DNA of 38,713 bases from Nitrospinales bacterium (GCA_023248535.1 JAHFEJ010000025.1:1-38713), one strand, 5' to 3'; counted from the stretch's first letter, positions 15,819-23,973 are shown. Made by a program: numbers and translations. The notes: generated by a model not told the origin, from the sequence alone.

Positions 15819-15993
15819 TTGGGAATATTGGTGAATTTGGCGCGTGTGGCTGCCGGTGAAGCGGTTGGCGTATCTGGAGTATTTGTCCGTTTTGGCGGTT
15901 CTGAAGAGGTTGACGCGCCTGGAGCCTCTTGACGGGCTTGAAGGGGGATTTACGGCAACGGATTTGACGCATCTGGCGTTTTTGCATGAATTG
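15819..15993. repeat. Degenerate 9-bp periodic tract
   Basis: TTG, CTG, GTG or CTT triplets recur every nine bases at 15819, 15828, 15837 and 15846. After a one-base slip they continue at 15865, 15874, 15883, 15892, 15901, 15910, 15919, 15928 and 15937, and then at 15964, 15973, 15982 and 15991. Units look like TTGGCGTAT. The tract is open on the plus strand as Leu-x-x triplets and on the minus strand as Gln-x-x triplets, but neither reading has a ribosome-binding site. I treat it as a decayed minisatellite in the gap between pcm and arsR, not as a gene. Confidence 0.65.
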
Positions 15994-16115
15994 CACGAAG
16001 CTGAAAAGGGGGCTAAAACCACCCCCGTTTCAGGGACAAAACCGGTCCGTTAAAACTCCCGAAAATGCGAAAAATATACCCCGCGAAAAATATCGAGGGC
16101 ATCCTTCCGGAAGAC

Positions 16116-16144
16116 TTGACAGAAAAGCGCTCCGGCCTTATAGT
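16116..16144 (+). promoter_or_regulatory. Sigma-70 promoter of arsR
   Basis: TTGACA (16116-16121), a 17-base spacer and TATAGT (16139-16144) make a near-consensus promoter. Transcription should start about base 16151, immediately before the ATG at 16152, so the mRNA is probably leaderless. This also argues for that ATG over the in-frame ATG at 16065, which lies upstream of the promoter. The ArsR product may bind here. Confidence 0.85.
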
Positions 16145-16151
16145 TCTAATT

Positions 16152-16526
16152 ATGTCGAAGTATAGAAGTAAAACCGCAAAGGCGGCCGCCGCCTTCGGGG
16201 CGCTCTCCAACCCCCACCGGCTGCAGGCGTTCCTCCGCTTGCTGGATTGCTGTCCCCCCGGTACCGCCTGCTCTATCGGCAGCGGCGAGGCGGCCATGTA
16301 CGTGGGGGAACTGGGAAAAGGGCTTGGTATCGCCCCTTCGACACTGTCCCACCACATCAAGGAACTGCGCGCCGCCGGGCTTATCAGCCTGACGCGGCGC
16401 GGGAAGAACATCGAATGCCGCGTGGAGCCGGAGCGGGTGGCCGAATTGGCCGCTCTCTTCGCGCCCGCAACCGGCGTGGGCATTAACAAGGCTGATAAGG
16501 AATTGACGCGATGGAAAAAGAAGTGA
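16152..16526 (+). CDS. arsR: ArsR-family metalloregulator, probable arsenic-responsive repressor
   Basis: The 124-residue winged-helix protein has a recognition region VGELGKGLGIAPSTLSHHIKEL (about 51-72) typical of ArsR/SmtB repressors. A cluster Cys33-Cys34-x5-Cys40 (CCPPGTAC) just before it is a plausible As(III) site, placed differently from the CVC pair of E. coli ArsR. Binding of arsenite would release the operator. I start it at ATG 16152, eight bases after a strong -10 box, because the upstream ATG (16065) would put the promoter inside the gene and add a 29-residue extension not seen in the family. It overlaps arsM by 16 bases. Confidence 0.9.
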   Translation: MSKYRSKTAKAAAAFGALSNPHRLQAFLRLLDCCPPGTACSIGSGEAAMYVGELGKGLGIAPSTLSHHIKELRAAGLISLTRRGKNIECRVEPERVAELAALFAPATGVGINKADKELTRWKKK

Positions 16527-17353
16527 ACAACGACGCGGTGCGCCAGGGCGTGCGCGCCAACTATGCCCAGGTCGCCCGTTTCGGCAATATCGGCGGATGC
16601 TGCGCCCCCGCTGATGGCGCGGCGGAAAGCTCCTGCTGCGGCGGCGAAAACGATCCCGCGGCCGAGCACGCCAAGATGGCGTCGCTGGCGATGGGCTATA
16701 GCGCCGCCGATCTCGATGGCTTGCCCGAAGGGGCGAATATGGGACTCGGCTGCGGCAACCCGCAGGCCATCGCCTCCATCCGCGCGGGCGAAACGGTGCT
16801 CGATCTCGGCTCCGGCGGCGGGTTCGACGCGTTTCTCGCCATGCGGCAAACCGGCTCGGAGGGCAGAGTGATCGGGGTCGACATGACGCCGGAGATGATA
16901 AGCAAGGCGCGCAAAAACGCCGTCACGCTGAACGCCGGTAACGTCGAGTTCCGCCTTGGAGAACTCGAGCATCTGCCGGTCTCCGACGACATGGCGGACG
17001 TGATCATCTCGAACTGTGTCATCAACCTGTCGCCCGACAAGGCGCAGGTGTTCCGCGAGGCGTACCGCGCGCTGAAGCCGGGTGGGCGGCTGGCGGTCTC
17101 TGATGTGGTGGCCACGGCGCAGCTGCCGGATGACGTGCTGAACGATCTTAAAATGCTGAGCGGCTGCATCGCGGGGGCCGCGTTTATCACCGACATTGAA
17201 CGGATGTTGCGCGAGGCCGGATTTGAAGATGTCCGCGTCACCGCGAAGGAAGAGAGCCGCGAACTTATCCGCGCTTGGGCGCCGGGCCGCCGCGTGGAGG
17301 AGTATGTGGTATCGGCCAATATTCAGGCGGCGAAGCCGAAAAGCCGCGCCTGA
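16511..17353 (+). CDS. arsM: Arsenite S-adenosylmethionine methyltransferase ArsM
   Basis: The 280-residue enzyme methylates As(III) using SAM. Motif I is VLDLGSGGGFDAFLA (96-110). Arsenic-binding cysteines are Cys169 (SNCVINLSPDK) and Cys219 (SGCIAGA), 50 residues apart as in characterised ArsM, plus Cys81 (GLGCGNP). N-terminal CC pairs at 30-31 and 42-43 are common in bacterial members. Volatile or less toxic methylarsenicals would be the products. It starts inside the 3' end of arsR, so the two are coupled and both probably answer to arsenic. Confidence 0.95.
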   Translation: MEKEVNNDAVRQGVRANYAQVARFGNIGGCCAPADGAAESSCCGGENDPAAEHAKMASLAMGYSAADLDGLPEGANMGLGCGNPQAIASIRAGETVLDLGSGGGFDAFLAMRQTGSEGRVIGVDMTPEMISKARKNAVTLNAGNVEFRLGELEHLPVSDDMADVIISNCVINLSPDKAQVFREAYRALKPGGRLAVSDVVATAQLPDDVLNDLKMLSGCIAGAAFITDIERMLREAGFEDVRVTAKEESRELIRAWAPGRRVEEYVVSANIQAAKPKSRA

Positions 17354-17363
17354 TTTTTAGAGG

Positions 17364-17783
17364 TTACGCCGCGGCGGGTTTGGATCCGCATCCCTTGCGG
17401 CAAGGGCAATAGGCGAACGCGACCGCGGCCCAAAAGCCGAACCGGAACGTCATGGCGATAACCGTTCGCATTTCATATGCGCCGCCCATCAGTATGGTGA
17501 CGCCGAATGCGATGAACACTACGAGTGTGGCGGCAGCAATGGCCGCGGAGACCGCGCCCGCCCATCGCGCGGATTTCCAGATCCCGATTCCCGCGGCGAT
17601 GTACGCAAAACCGGCCATGAAATTGAACCAGACGACGAACGGCACATAATTGCCGGCGGTCTGGCGGGCGGCTTCGGAAAATAAAACCGATCCCCCCGCT
17701 TTTACGGTCAACAATCCAAACAGTATCGCGAATATTGAAAGGGGCTTTGCCCACTTCGGCGCGGTCGAATGGTCTTTATCCAC
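17364..17783 (-). CDS. Small four-helix membrane protein of unknown function
   Basis: The protein has 139 residues and starts at GTG 17783 within the last codons of the upstream double-receiver gene (8-base overlap), so translation is coupled. Four hydrophobic segments are visible at about 14-33, 45-68, 74-96 and 105-124. A Cys-rich basic tail (CPCRKGCGSK) follows, which would lie in the cytoplasm if the N-terminus is inside. No family is recognised. It is the last gene of the signalling cluster and is convergent with arsM across 10 bases. Confidence 0.75.
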   Translation of the reverse strand: MDKDHSTAPKWAKPLSIFAILFGLLTVKAGGSVLFSEAARQTAGNYVPFVVWFNFMAGFAYIAAGIGIWKSARWAGAVSAAIAAATLVVFIAFGVTILMGGAYEMRTVIAMTFRFGFWAAVAFAYCPCRKGCGSKPAAA

Positions 17784-18690
17784 GGATTTGGTATATGCTG
17801 GAAATGATCGTGGGGAGGCTCATCTCGATATCGTGTCCGGGCCCCGGCTTGAGGATCACATCGTCGATGTGCGATTCAGGGCGCAGGAGATCGGAGGCCT
17901 TGTCCGGCGAGCCGGTGATGACGATAAATCGGGGCATTTTATCCTTCAGGTTTTTCCGCATCGCATTCACCAGTCCGAAGGCGTCGCCGTCCGGCAAAAT
18001 ATTGTCGGAGATGACAATGGCGAAGGGGCCGTCGTTTTCAACGGCCCGCAGCGCTTCCCGCATGTCCTTGGCGGCGGCGACCTGGAGGCCGATGGAGCGC
18101 AAAAATATGCCGAACCGCTGCTGTTGGGCCTCGGATGATAACACCAGCAGCAGCCGGACATTGTTTGCCAGCAAGGGGCCTTTGCGCTGGATGAGGTCCA
18201 TGAACGCTTTGGAGAGCAGGTGATCCCGCTCCAAAATCTGCGGGGAGAAGATGTTGGGAACAGTTCCATGTTCGTATGCCCGCAAGCGGTTGCTGGCGAC
18301 CAGTGTGGACATTTTTTTCTCCAAGCGGGCGCGGCAGCGAAGTATCGCCTGCTGGAAAAGGTCGTCGTTAACCGGCAATTCCACGAACGCGGAGAGGCCG
18401 GCGTTGTACGCCGCCACCATGTTTGGGATGGACGGTTGCCGGTCGGCGATGACCGTTTCAAACGGCGTCCGCAGCGTTTCGAGGTTGTTGATTACCTTCA
18501 CGCAGAAAAGATCATCCCACACCGGTGGAATGAAAATGATGCCGGGGTCGCGGTCTTTGAACAGCGTGATTGCGGCTTCGGCATCCTGCGGCATTTCCAC
18601 TTCCTCGGCGGGGATGTCGCTGGTTTTCAGCGCCGCCACGAGGGAAGGGTCAGGCCGGAATGTTCCGCTTATGATGAAGTAAGAGTTCAC
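17776..18690 (-). CDS. Double receiver-domain protein (one degenerate, one probable REC)
   Basis: The 304-residue cytoplasmic protein has two CheY-like folds and no output domain. The first (about 1-120) has IIFIPPVWDD in place of the phosphoacceptor loop and so seems unable to be phosphorylated. The second (about 175-304) keeps Asp229 in VISDNILPDGDAF, a Thr/Ser switch (VITGS, about 257-261) and Lys281 (LKPG). Its first acidic pair is replaced by SSE, so phosphorylation is uncertain. It follows the permuted cheA gene by two bases and is a likely partner, perhaps an adaptor or phosphate sink. Confidence 0.85.
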   Translation of the reverse strand: MNSYFIISGTFRPDPSLVAALKTSDIPAEEVEMPQDAEAAITLFKDRDPGIIFIPPVWDDLFCVKVINNLETLRTPFETVIADRQPSIPNMVAAYNAGLSAFVELPVNDDLFQQAILRCRARLEKKMSTLVASNRLRAYEHGTVPNIFSPQILERDHLLSKAFMDLIQRKGPLLANNVRLLLVLSSEAQQQRFGIFLRSIGLQVAAAKDMREALRAVENDGPFAIVISDNILPDGDAFGLVNAMRKNLKDKMPRFIVITGSPDKASDLLRPESHIDDVILKPGPGHDIEMSLPTIISSIYQIRG

Positions 18691-18692
18691 GG

Positions 18693-20804
18693 CTATTCGA
18701 ACCTGCTGAATTTGACCGCCTGCGCGCCGTAGTGCCGCGTCAGTATCCGCACGAGGGATTCTTCCAGCAGGCCGGGCTCCACGGGGCTGGCGAAAAGGAC
18801 TTTCAGCTTTCCGTACATGTAACCTTTTTCGATATCTTCCAGCGGCGGCACGGTTCCCAACACATCGCCGATTTCGGTGAAACGTTTATAGATAAGGCAG
18901 GCCACAAGGAACGCGGGTTGTTTCCCCGCGTCGAATTCGATGTAGGCCATGTAGGCGGGAATCATTTCTTTTTTGTATTTGTTGGCGCGGTACCACGCCT
19001 CATGCGAGAGCTGTACCGTTTCGGCGGTTACGTCGGTTTCGCGGCGGATCTGGGGCTTTTCCTCGGGCAGGATTTTCGCGCTCGCCTCGAGGATGGCGGT
19101 GGAAGGCTGATCGGCCCACTGCCCGGCTTTGCTGGTGCGGACGACCTCTTCGATATAGGCCACGCCGTCCATAAGTATGTCCATCACCTCGGCGCTCATC
19201 TGCATTTTGCCGCCGCGTACGCGGTCCAGCACCGATTCAACGCTGTGGATGGTGGCCCCGCCTTTGGCGAAACCGATCATGATGAAGTTGCCCTTGATGG
19301 TGTGGTACATGCGGAAGGCTTTATTGATATGTTCGGTATTTCCCGTATCCGATTCCAGCGCGAAAAGCGCTTCATTGAGTGCGGGCATGAGTTTTTCGAT
19401 TTCCACGATGAATTCCTGCGTGGCGGCCGCGGCATCCTCGGCCCGGATGCCGCCGGTGTCGCCAAGCGAGGCTGTTTCGGTCTCGGCGGGGGCGCGCTGT
19501 TCCCCCGCTTCGGGGATTTTAACCGTGGCGGCCGATGCGCCCTTTTTTCCAATCTCCGGCGTTTTCCGCAATCCCCGTACGCCCCGTTTGCCGATGGCCC
19601 GGTCTATGAGCGACGGCACGTCGACGATGAATCCCAATTTCCGTCCCCCCAGAATGGTGGTGCCTGAAAGGCCGTTTACGGTCAGCGCGCCGTTAAAGGG
19701 GATGATGACAAGTTTCTGCGGTGAAAAGAATTCCGATATCTTCAGGGCTATCGTGAACCCTTTGTGGTCGACCACCAGCACTTGCACCAGGCCGCTTGTG
19801 TCCTCGAGGGGCCCTTTGTCAATGACTTCGTTAAGGCTGTACAGCGGCAGGAGGTGTCCCAGATACTCTATCATCTCCCCCTTTTGCATCGAGGTGTGCA
19901 GGTCTTTGCGCTCCACCGAGATGGTGGTGACCACGCTGTTAATGGGGAATGCGAAGAAGAAATTGCCCGAACGGACCACCAGCGCGTCCAGTATGTTGAC
20001 GGCGGATATCAGCGGCACGCGGAAGGTGAACAGGCTCCCTTTGCCGGGCGTGCTGCGGAATGTGACGATCCCCCCCATGCCGGTGATCTGCTCGCGCACC
20101 ACGTCCATGCCCACCCCGCGCCCGGAAACTTCGGAAACCGCGGCCGTGGTGGAGACCCCCGGCATGCACATGATCTCCAGCGCGTCATCTTCGGTAAACG
20201 GGTCTTCCTGCTTGATGATACCCATGGCGATGGCCTTTTGCCGCAATGCCTGGATGTCCACCCCTTTGCCGTCGTCCTCGATTTCAATGAAGGTTTCGTT
20301 TTCGCTGTTGGATGCGCGCAGCGACACCACTCCCTCTTCCGGTTTTCCGGCGCGTTGGCGGGTGAGGGTGTCTTCAATGCCGTGATCGATGGCATTGCGC
20401 AACTGGTGGGAGATGGGGTCGTAAAGTTTCTCCACGATGGTCTTGTCCACGGTGGTCGATTCCCCCTCGAACTCGAAGCGGACCCGTTTGCCGGTTTTGC
20501 GGGCGATGTCGCGCACGAGGCGGCGGGTGCGGAAAGAAAGGTCCGTCAGGTCCACGGTGCGGATGGCCTGCACCAGATGGTGCAGGTTCGACGAGATAAT
20601 GGCGGAGGTGCTGGCGAGGTCCTTTGCCCCCTCCACCGTTTCACGGGCGACCGGCGTTTTTTTGTCGTGGAGCTGCTGAAGATGTTTGTATGTCAGGTCG
20701 AGGTTGCTGGAGGTGATGATCACCTCGCCGGCCAGCGTTAACAGCTGGTCGAGGTTTGCCAGCTTCACCAGCATGTTTTCGGCTTGGCCGTGTTTTTCTG
20801 TCAT
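18693..20804 (-). CDS. CheA-type histidine kinase with permuted domain order (P3-P4-P5-P1-P2-like)
   Basis: The 703-residue protein starts straight with a CheA dimerisation domain (about 10-98; LANLDQLLTLAGEVIITSSN). The ATPase follows, with N-box QLRNAIDHG (134-142), DDGKG (177-181) and GRGVGMDVV (229-237), then a CheW-like P5 domain (about 268-402). After an Ala/Pro-rich linker come the Hpt domain (about 460-565) with phosphoacceptor His501 in RMYHTIKGNF, and a ferredoxin-like domain (about 615-700) resembling the one that normally follows Hpt. In ordinary CheA the Hpt comes first. All catalytic residues seem intact. ATG 20804 follows GGGAG. It lies between a CheY-like gene and a double-receiver gene; no cheW, cheR, cheB or receptor gene is nearby, so its stimulus is unknown. 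Confidence 0.9.
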   Translation of the reverse strand: MTEKHGQAENMLVKLANLDQLLTLAGEVIITSSNLDLTYKHLQQLHDKKTPVARETVEGAKDLASTSAIISSNLHHLVQAIRTVDLTDLSFRTRRLVRDIARKTGKRVRFEFEGESTTVDKTIVEKLYDPISHQLRNAIDHGIEDTLTRQRAGKPEEGVVSLRASNSENETFIEIEDDGKGVDIQALRQKAIAMGIIKQEDPFTEDDALEIMCMPGVSTTAAVSEVSGRGVGMDVVREQITGMGGIVTFRSTPGKGSLFTFRVPLISAVNILDALVVRSGNFFFAFPINSVVTTISVERKDLHTSMQKGEMIEYLGHLLPLYSLNEVIDKGPLEDTSGLVQVLVVDHKGFTIALKISEFFSPQKLVIIPFNGALTVNGLSGTTILGGRKLGFIVDVPSLIDRAIGKRGVRGLRKTPEIGKKGASAATVKIPEAGEQRAPAETETASLGDTGGIRAEDAAAATQEFIVEIEKLMPALNEALFALESDTGNTEHINKAFRMYHTIKGNFIMIGFAKGGATIHSVESVLDRVRGGKMQMSAEVMDILMDGVAYIEEVVRTSKAGQWADQPSTAILEASAKILPEEKPQIRRETDVTAETVQLSHEAWYRANKYKKEMIPAYMAYIEFDAGKQPAFLVACLIYKRFTEIGDVLGTVPPLEDIEKGYMYGKLKVLFASPVEPGLLEESLVRILTRHYGAQAVKFSRFE

Positions 20805-20819
20805 GGTTCTCCCGGTTCC

Positions 20820-21218
20820 CTACGCTGCGGGGAGCACGGTGGTGGTGATACGCGCGATCACCCTTTCCACCAGGTCCTGTTCTATCGGTTTGGAAATGTA
20901 ATCGTCGGCGCCGGTGCGCAACCCTTTTATGATGTAGTTGCCGTCCACATGGGTCGATACTACCACGATGGGCAAGGTTCGCAGTTCCGGGATTTTGCGG
21001 ATCTCAAAGCAGAGCTCGAAGCCGTCCATCTCCGGCATGACGATGTCGGTGAAGACGATGTCGACCCTGTTGGTGCGCAATACATCGAGGGCTTCAACGC
21101 CATTGGCGGCTTCCAAAACCTGGATGCCGAGAGTTTGCAGGATGACCACCAGCTTTTTACGGGTATTTTCGTAATCGTCAACGGCAAGGGCCTTCAGGCC
21201 TTCAAATGTTCCCGGCAT
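20820..21218 (-). CDS. Single-domain CheY-like response regulator
   Basis: From ATG 21218 the protein is 132 residues, the usual CheY size. GGGGAG lies about ten bases upstream; a longer frame back to 21296 lacks a good start. Acidic residues AVDDYE, phosphoacceptor Asp in VFTDIVMPEMDG, Ser in VVSTH and Lys in YISKPI are all present, so it should be phosphorylatable. The stop lies 15 bases before the permuted CheA gene, the probable donor of phosphate. It has no DNA-binding or enzyme domain, so it should act by protein contact. Confidence 0.9.
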   Translation of the reverse strand: MPGTFEGLKALAVDDYENTRKKLVVILQTLGIQVLEAANGVEALDVLRTNRVDIVFTDIVMPEMDGFELCFEIRKIPELRTLPIVVVSTHVDGNYIIKGLRTGADDYISKPIEQDLVERVIARITTTVLPAA

Positions 21219-21344
21219 ATCCGCCTTGCTCCCCAAAATGGTTTCCGCCTCAATGACACACGGCAACCCGCTGGATTTCTTCTCCCATACTACCAAATTT
21301 ACCTTCGCAGAGAACTATTTTAATTCTCCCGGTTTGCCGGGGAT

Positions 21345-21361
21345 ATTGATTTATAATCAAT
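21345..21361. promoter_or_regulatory. Palindrome with divergent -10-like boxes between cheY-like gene and ppa
   Basis: ATTGATT-TAT-AATCAAT is a perfect palindrome with 7-base arms. It includes TATAAT (21352-21357) toward ppa and TATAAA toward the signalling cluster. No good -35 boxes are seen, so promoter activity is a guess. It may be an operator for both directions. Confidence 0.4.
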
Positions 21362-21424
21362 TATCCGTTACATTCTCACCGGTTCCACCGGTTTTCGCAT
21401 TTTTATTGTGAGGATTTTTTTGAT

Positions 21425-21979
21425 ATGAGACATTTCAATCCCTGGCACTCACTTGAAATGGGTGAAAACGCCCCTTCCGTCGTCAACGCGCTTATCGAGA
21501 TACCCATGGGGTCGAAGGTAAAGTACGAACTGGACAAAAAAAGCGGCCTGATGGTTGTCGACCGGGTGCTGTACGGCGCGGTTTATTATCCCGCCAATTA
21601 CGGTTTTATCCCGCGCACCTATTGCGAGGATAACGACCCGCTGGACATTCTGGTGCTTTGCCAGGAGGAGGTGCTGCCCCGAACCATTATGGAGGCGAAG
21701 GTGATCGGCTCCATGGCGATGATCGACGGCGGGGCGGAAGATGACAAGATCATCGCCGTGTTCCCCGGCGATCCCGCTTTCGCGCAGTACAACGACATCA
21801 GCGAGCTGCCTAAATTCCAGCTGGCGGAACTGCGGAAGTTTTTCGAAGATTATAAAAAACTGGAGAACAAGGCGGTGAAGATAGAGGATTTCTACCACCG
21901 TGATGGGGCCATCCAGATGGTGCGCGACGCGATGGCTCTGTACGAGGCCAATAAAGACAGGCTCCGCGAAGGTATCTGA
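21425..21979 (+). CDS. ppa: Inorganic pyrophosphatase (family I)
   Basis: The 184-residue soluble enzyme hydrolyses pyrophosphate to two phosphates and so pulls biosynthetic reactions forward. Typical features are IEIPMGSKVKYELDK (about 24-38), the Y-P-x-N-Y-G-F-I-P-x-T segment (55-65) and the metal-binding signature DNDPLDILVL (69-78), whose Asp residues hold magnesium. Length is normal for family I. GAGG lies upstream of ATG 21425. It precedes mqnE but that gene has its own promoter. Confidence 0.96.
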   Translation: MRHFNPWHSLEMGENAPSVVNALIEIPMGSKVKYELDKKSGLMVVDRVLYGAVYYPANYGFIPRTYCEDNDPLDILVLCQEEVLPRTIMEAKVIGSMAMIDGGAEDDKIIAVFPGDPAFAQYNDISELPKFQLAELRKFFEDYKKLENKAVKIEDFYHRDGAIQMVRDAMALYEANKDRLREGI

Positions 21980-21989
21980 CCGGCGGCGT

Positions 21990-22019
21990 TTGCGGCGCGC
22001 GGCGCACGGCGGTTATAAT
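21990..22019 (+). promoter_or_regulatory. Promoter of mqnE abutting the start codon
   Basis: TTGCGG (21990-21995), an 18-base spacer and a perfect TATAAT (22014-22019) point to a start at about base 22026, which is the A of the mqnE ATG. There is no Shine-Dalgarno sequence. This predicts a leaderless mRNA. Confidence 0.7.
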
Positions 22020-22025
22020 CATCCC

Positions 22026-23120
22026 ATGGCGGTAAACCTGAAAAGTATCCGGGAGAAAGTGGAGGCCGGTCTGCGCCTATCCTCCGAGGAGGGCGTATTC
22101 CTGATGACCGCGCCCGACTTGCTGGAGATCGGGGCCATCGCGAATATCGTCCGCCGCCGCAAGAACGGCAACCGCGCCCACTACATCGTCAACGCCCACA
22201 TCAACCACACCAATATCTGCGTGAACCAGTGCCGCTTCTGCGCCTTTCAGCGCGGCGCGGATGAGGAGGGGGCGTATACCATGAGCCTCCAAACGGTGAT
22301 GGAGGAGGCGAAGGCGGGTTATGCGCCCGGCGTGTCGGAATTCCACATCGTCGGCGGGTTGCACCCGGACCTGCCGTACGGTTATTACCGCGGCATGATC
22401 GCATCGCTTCATCAGGCCTATCCCGATGTTCACCTGCAGGCGTTCACTGCCGTGGAGATAGATTATTTCGCGCGCATCGCCGGTATGGGGGTGGAGGAGA
22501 CGCTACGCGATCTCAAGGATGCGGGTCTCGGTTCGCTTCCCGGCGGCGGGGCGGAGATATTCGATCCCGTCATCCGCAAAAAAATCTGCCCGGATAAAAT
22601 ATCCGGCAAACGCTGGCTGGCGGTTCACGAGGCGGCGCACCGCGCGGGGATGCGCTCCAACGCCACCATGCTGTACGGCCACATCGAATCGCCTGAACAC
22701 CGCATTGATCACCTGATGCAACTGCGCGGGCTGCAGGACCGCACCGGCGGTTTTCTCACCTTTATTCCGCTGGCGTTCCACCCCGTCAATACCGATTTCG
22801 ACAACCGGCATTTCACCACCGGCCAGCTCGACATACGGATGCTGGCGGTGTCGCGCCTGATGCTGGATAATTTCGACCATATCAAGGCGTTTTGGATCAT
22901 GATAACGCCGCAGATTTCGCAGTTGTCGCTCTTCTTCGGCGCGGACGACGTGGATGGCACCGTGATAGAGGAAAAAATAACCAACGCCGCCGGCGCCCAG
23001 AGCGGCAAGGCGCTTACCGAAGCCCGGTTGGTGGGGCTGATACGGGAGGCCGGTTTCGAGCCGTTCAGGCGCGATACCCTGTACAATCCTGCCGCCGCGC
23101 CGGAACCGGCTTCGGTATGA
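22026..23120 (+). CDS. mqnE: Aminofutalosine synthase MqnE (radical SAM)
   Basis: The 364-residue enzyme joins the MqnA product to an adenosyl group to give aminofutalosine in the alternative menaquinone pathway. The radical-SAM cluster motif is Cys65-x3-Cys69-x2-Cys72 (CVNQCRFC). Further family marks are EFHIVGGLHPDLPYGYY, LQAFTAVEIDYF and GLGSLPGGGAEIF, which fit MqnE better than the related MqnC. I choose ATG 22026 because a perfect -10 box lies seven bases before it; the frame is open further upstream but overlaps ppa. mqnA follows after ten bases. Confidence 0.93.
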   Translation: MAVNLKSIREKVEAGLRLSSEEGVFLMTAPDLLEIGAIANIVRRRKNGNRAHYIVNAHINHTNICVNQCRFCAFQRGADEEGAYTMSLQTVMEEAKAGYAPGVSEFHIVGGLHPDLPYGYYRGMIASLHQAYPDVHLQAFTAVEIDYFARIAGMGVEETLRDLKDAGLGSLPGGGAEIFDPVIRKKICPDKISGKRWLAVHEAAHRAGMRSNATMLYGHIESPEHRIDHLMQLRGLQDRTGGFLTFIPLAFHPVNTDFDNRHFTTGQLDIRMLAVSRLMLDNFDHIKAFWIMITPQISQLSLFFGADDVDGTVIEEKITNAAGAQSGKALTEARLVGLIREAGFEPFRRDTLYNPAAAPEPASV

Positions 23121-23130
23121 GGCGGGCCGG

Positions 23131-23961
23131 ATGCCGCTGACAGACCTCGCCCGGCAGTATCTGCTGGGGGAACGTTTAAGATTCGGCTGCCACGATTTTC
23201 TCAATTCGCAGCCAATCGTCTACCCGATCAAAGAAGGGCTGGTCGATACCCCATTCGAAACCGTTTTCGCCCCGCCCGGCGAGCTGGCCGATATGTTAAA
23301 GGGGGGGGAACTCGACTTGGCATTCATACCCGCTGTGGAATACGCCCGCATCCACGGGTTACGCATTGTGCCCGGCTTTTCCATCGCCGCGCTCGGCCCG
23401 GTAAAGACGGTGCTTCTATTCTCGAAGCATAAAATAGAAGAGATCGAAACCGTGGCGGTGGATCACCGCAGCCGGACATCAGTTTCGCTGCTGCGGGTGT
23501 TGATGGCGGAATTTTACAAAAAAGAGGTGGAGTTCGCCATCACGCGCGATGTGCACGATTTCATCGATGCCGCGGAGGATGCCACGTTGGTGATCGGCGA
23601 TGAATCGTTCCGCGACGCGCGGGGGCGGCATGTCTACGACCTTTCGGAACTGTGGCACCAGTTTACCGGATTGCCGTTCGTTTTCGCGGTGCTCTGCGTG
23701 GCGCCGGGGTGCGAGGCCCGCGACGCGGTGGCGGCATTGCGCCGGGCCAAGGAGATGGGCATGGGAATACGGGATGAGATTTGCAGGGATTCCGCCGTGC
23801 GCGCGGGTATTACGGTGGAGGAGTGCCGCGATTACCTGATAAACAGAATCCGGTATGATTTGACAGATGGGGATATCAAGGGACTGAAGTTATTCCTCGA
23901 ATTGGCGCATAAGCATCAGGTGGTGCCTGCGTTCGCGCCGGTCGTGTTTTACCACGGCTGA
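23131..23961 (+). CDS. mqnA: Chorismate dehydratase MqnA
   Basis: The 276-residue protein dehydrates chorismate to 3-[(1-carboxyvinyl)oxy]benzoate, the first step of the futalosine route to menaquinone. It has a periplasmic-binding-protein-like fold but no signal peptide. Recognisable stretches are HDFLNSQPIVYPI (about 21-33), the SxR-type motif DHRSRTSVSLLRVLM (about 111-125), and LVIGDESFRD (about 152-161). ATG 23131 follows GAGGCGGG. Its position directly behind mqnE supports the assignment. Confidence 0.94.
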   Translation: MPLTDLARQYLLGERLRFGCHDFLNSQPIVYPIKEGLVDTPFETVFAPPGELADMLKGGELDLAFIPAVEYARIHGLRIVPGFSIAALGPVKTVLLFSKHKIEEIETVAVDHRSRTSVSLLRVLMAEFYKKEVEFAITRDVHDFIDAAEDATLVIGDESFRDARGRHVYDLSELWHQFTGLPFVFAVLCVAPGCEARDAVAALRRAKEMGMGIRDEICRDSAVRAGITVEECRDYLINRIRYDLTDGDIKGLKLFLELAHKHQVVPAFAPVVFYHG

Positions 23962-23973
23962 CCCTCCCCCGCG

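Noticed and set aside
15844-16053. Plus-strand open frame of Leu-x-x triplets resembling leucine-rich repeats
   Set aside because: It follows the 9-bp DNA period, has no ribosome-binding site, and the opposite strand is equally open. The repeat explains the reading.
16065-16151. Longer ArsR start at ATG 16065
   Set aside because: The near-consensus promoter TTGACA/TATAGT lies inside this stretch, and the added 29 residues are atypical for the family.
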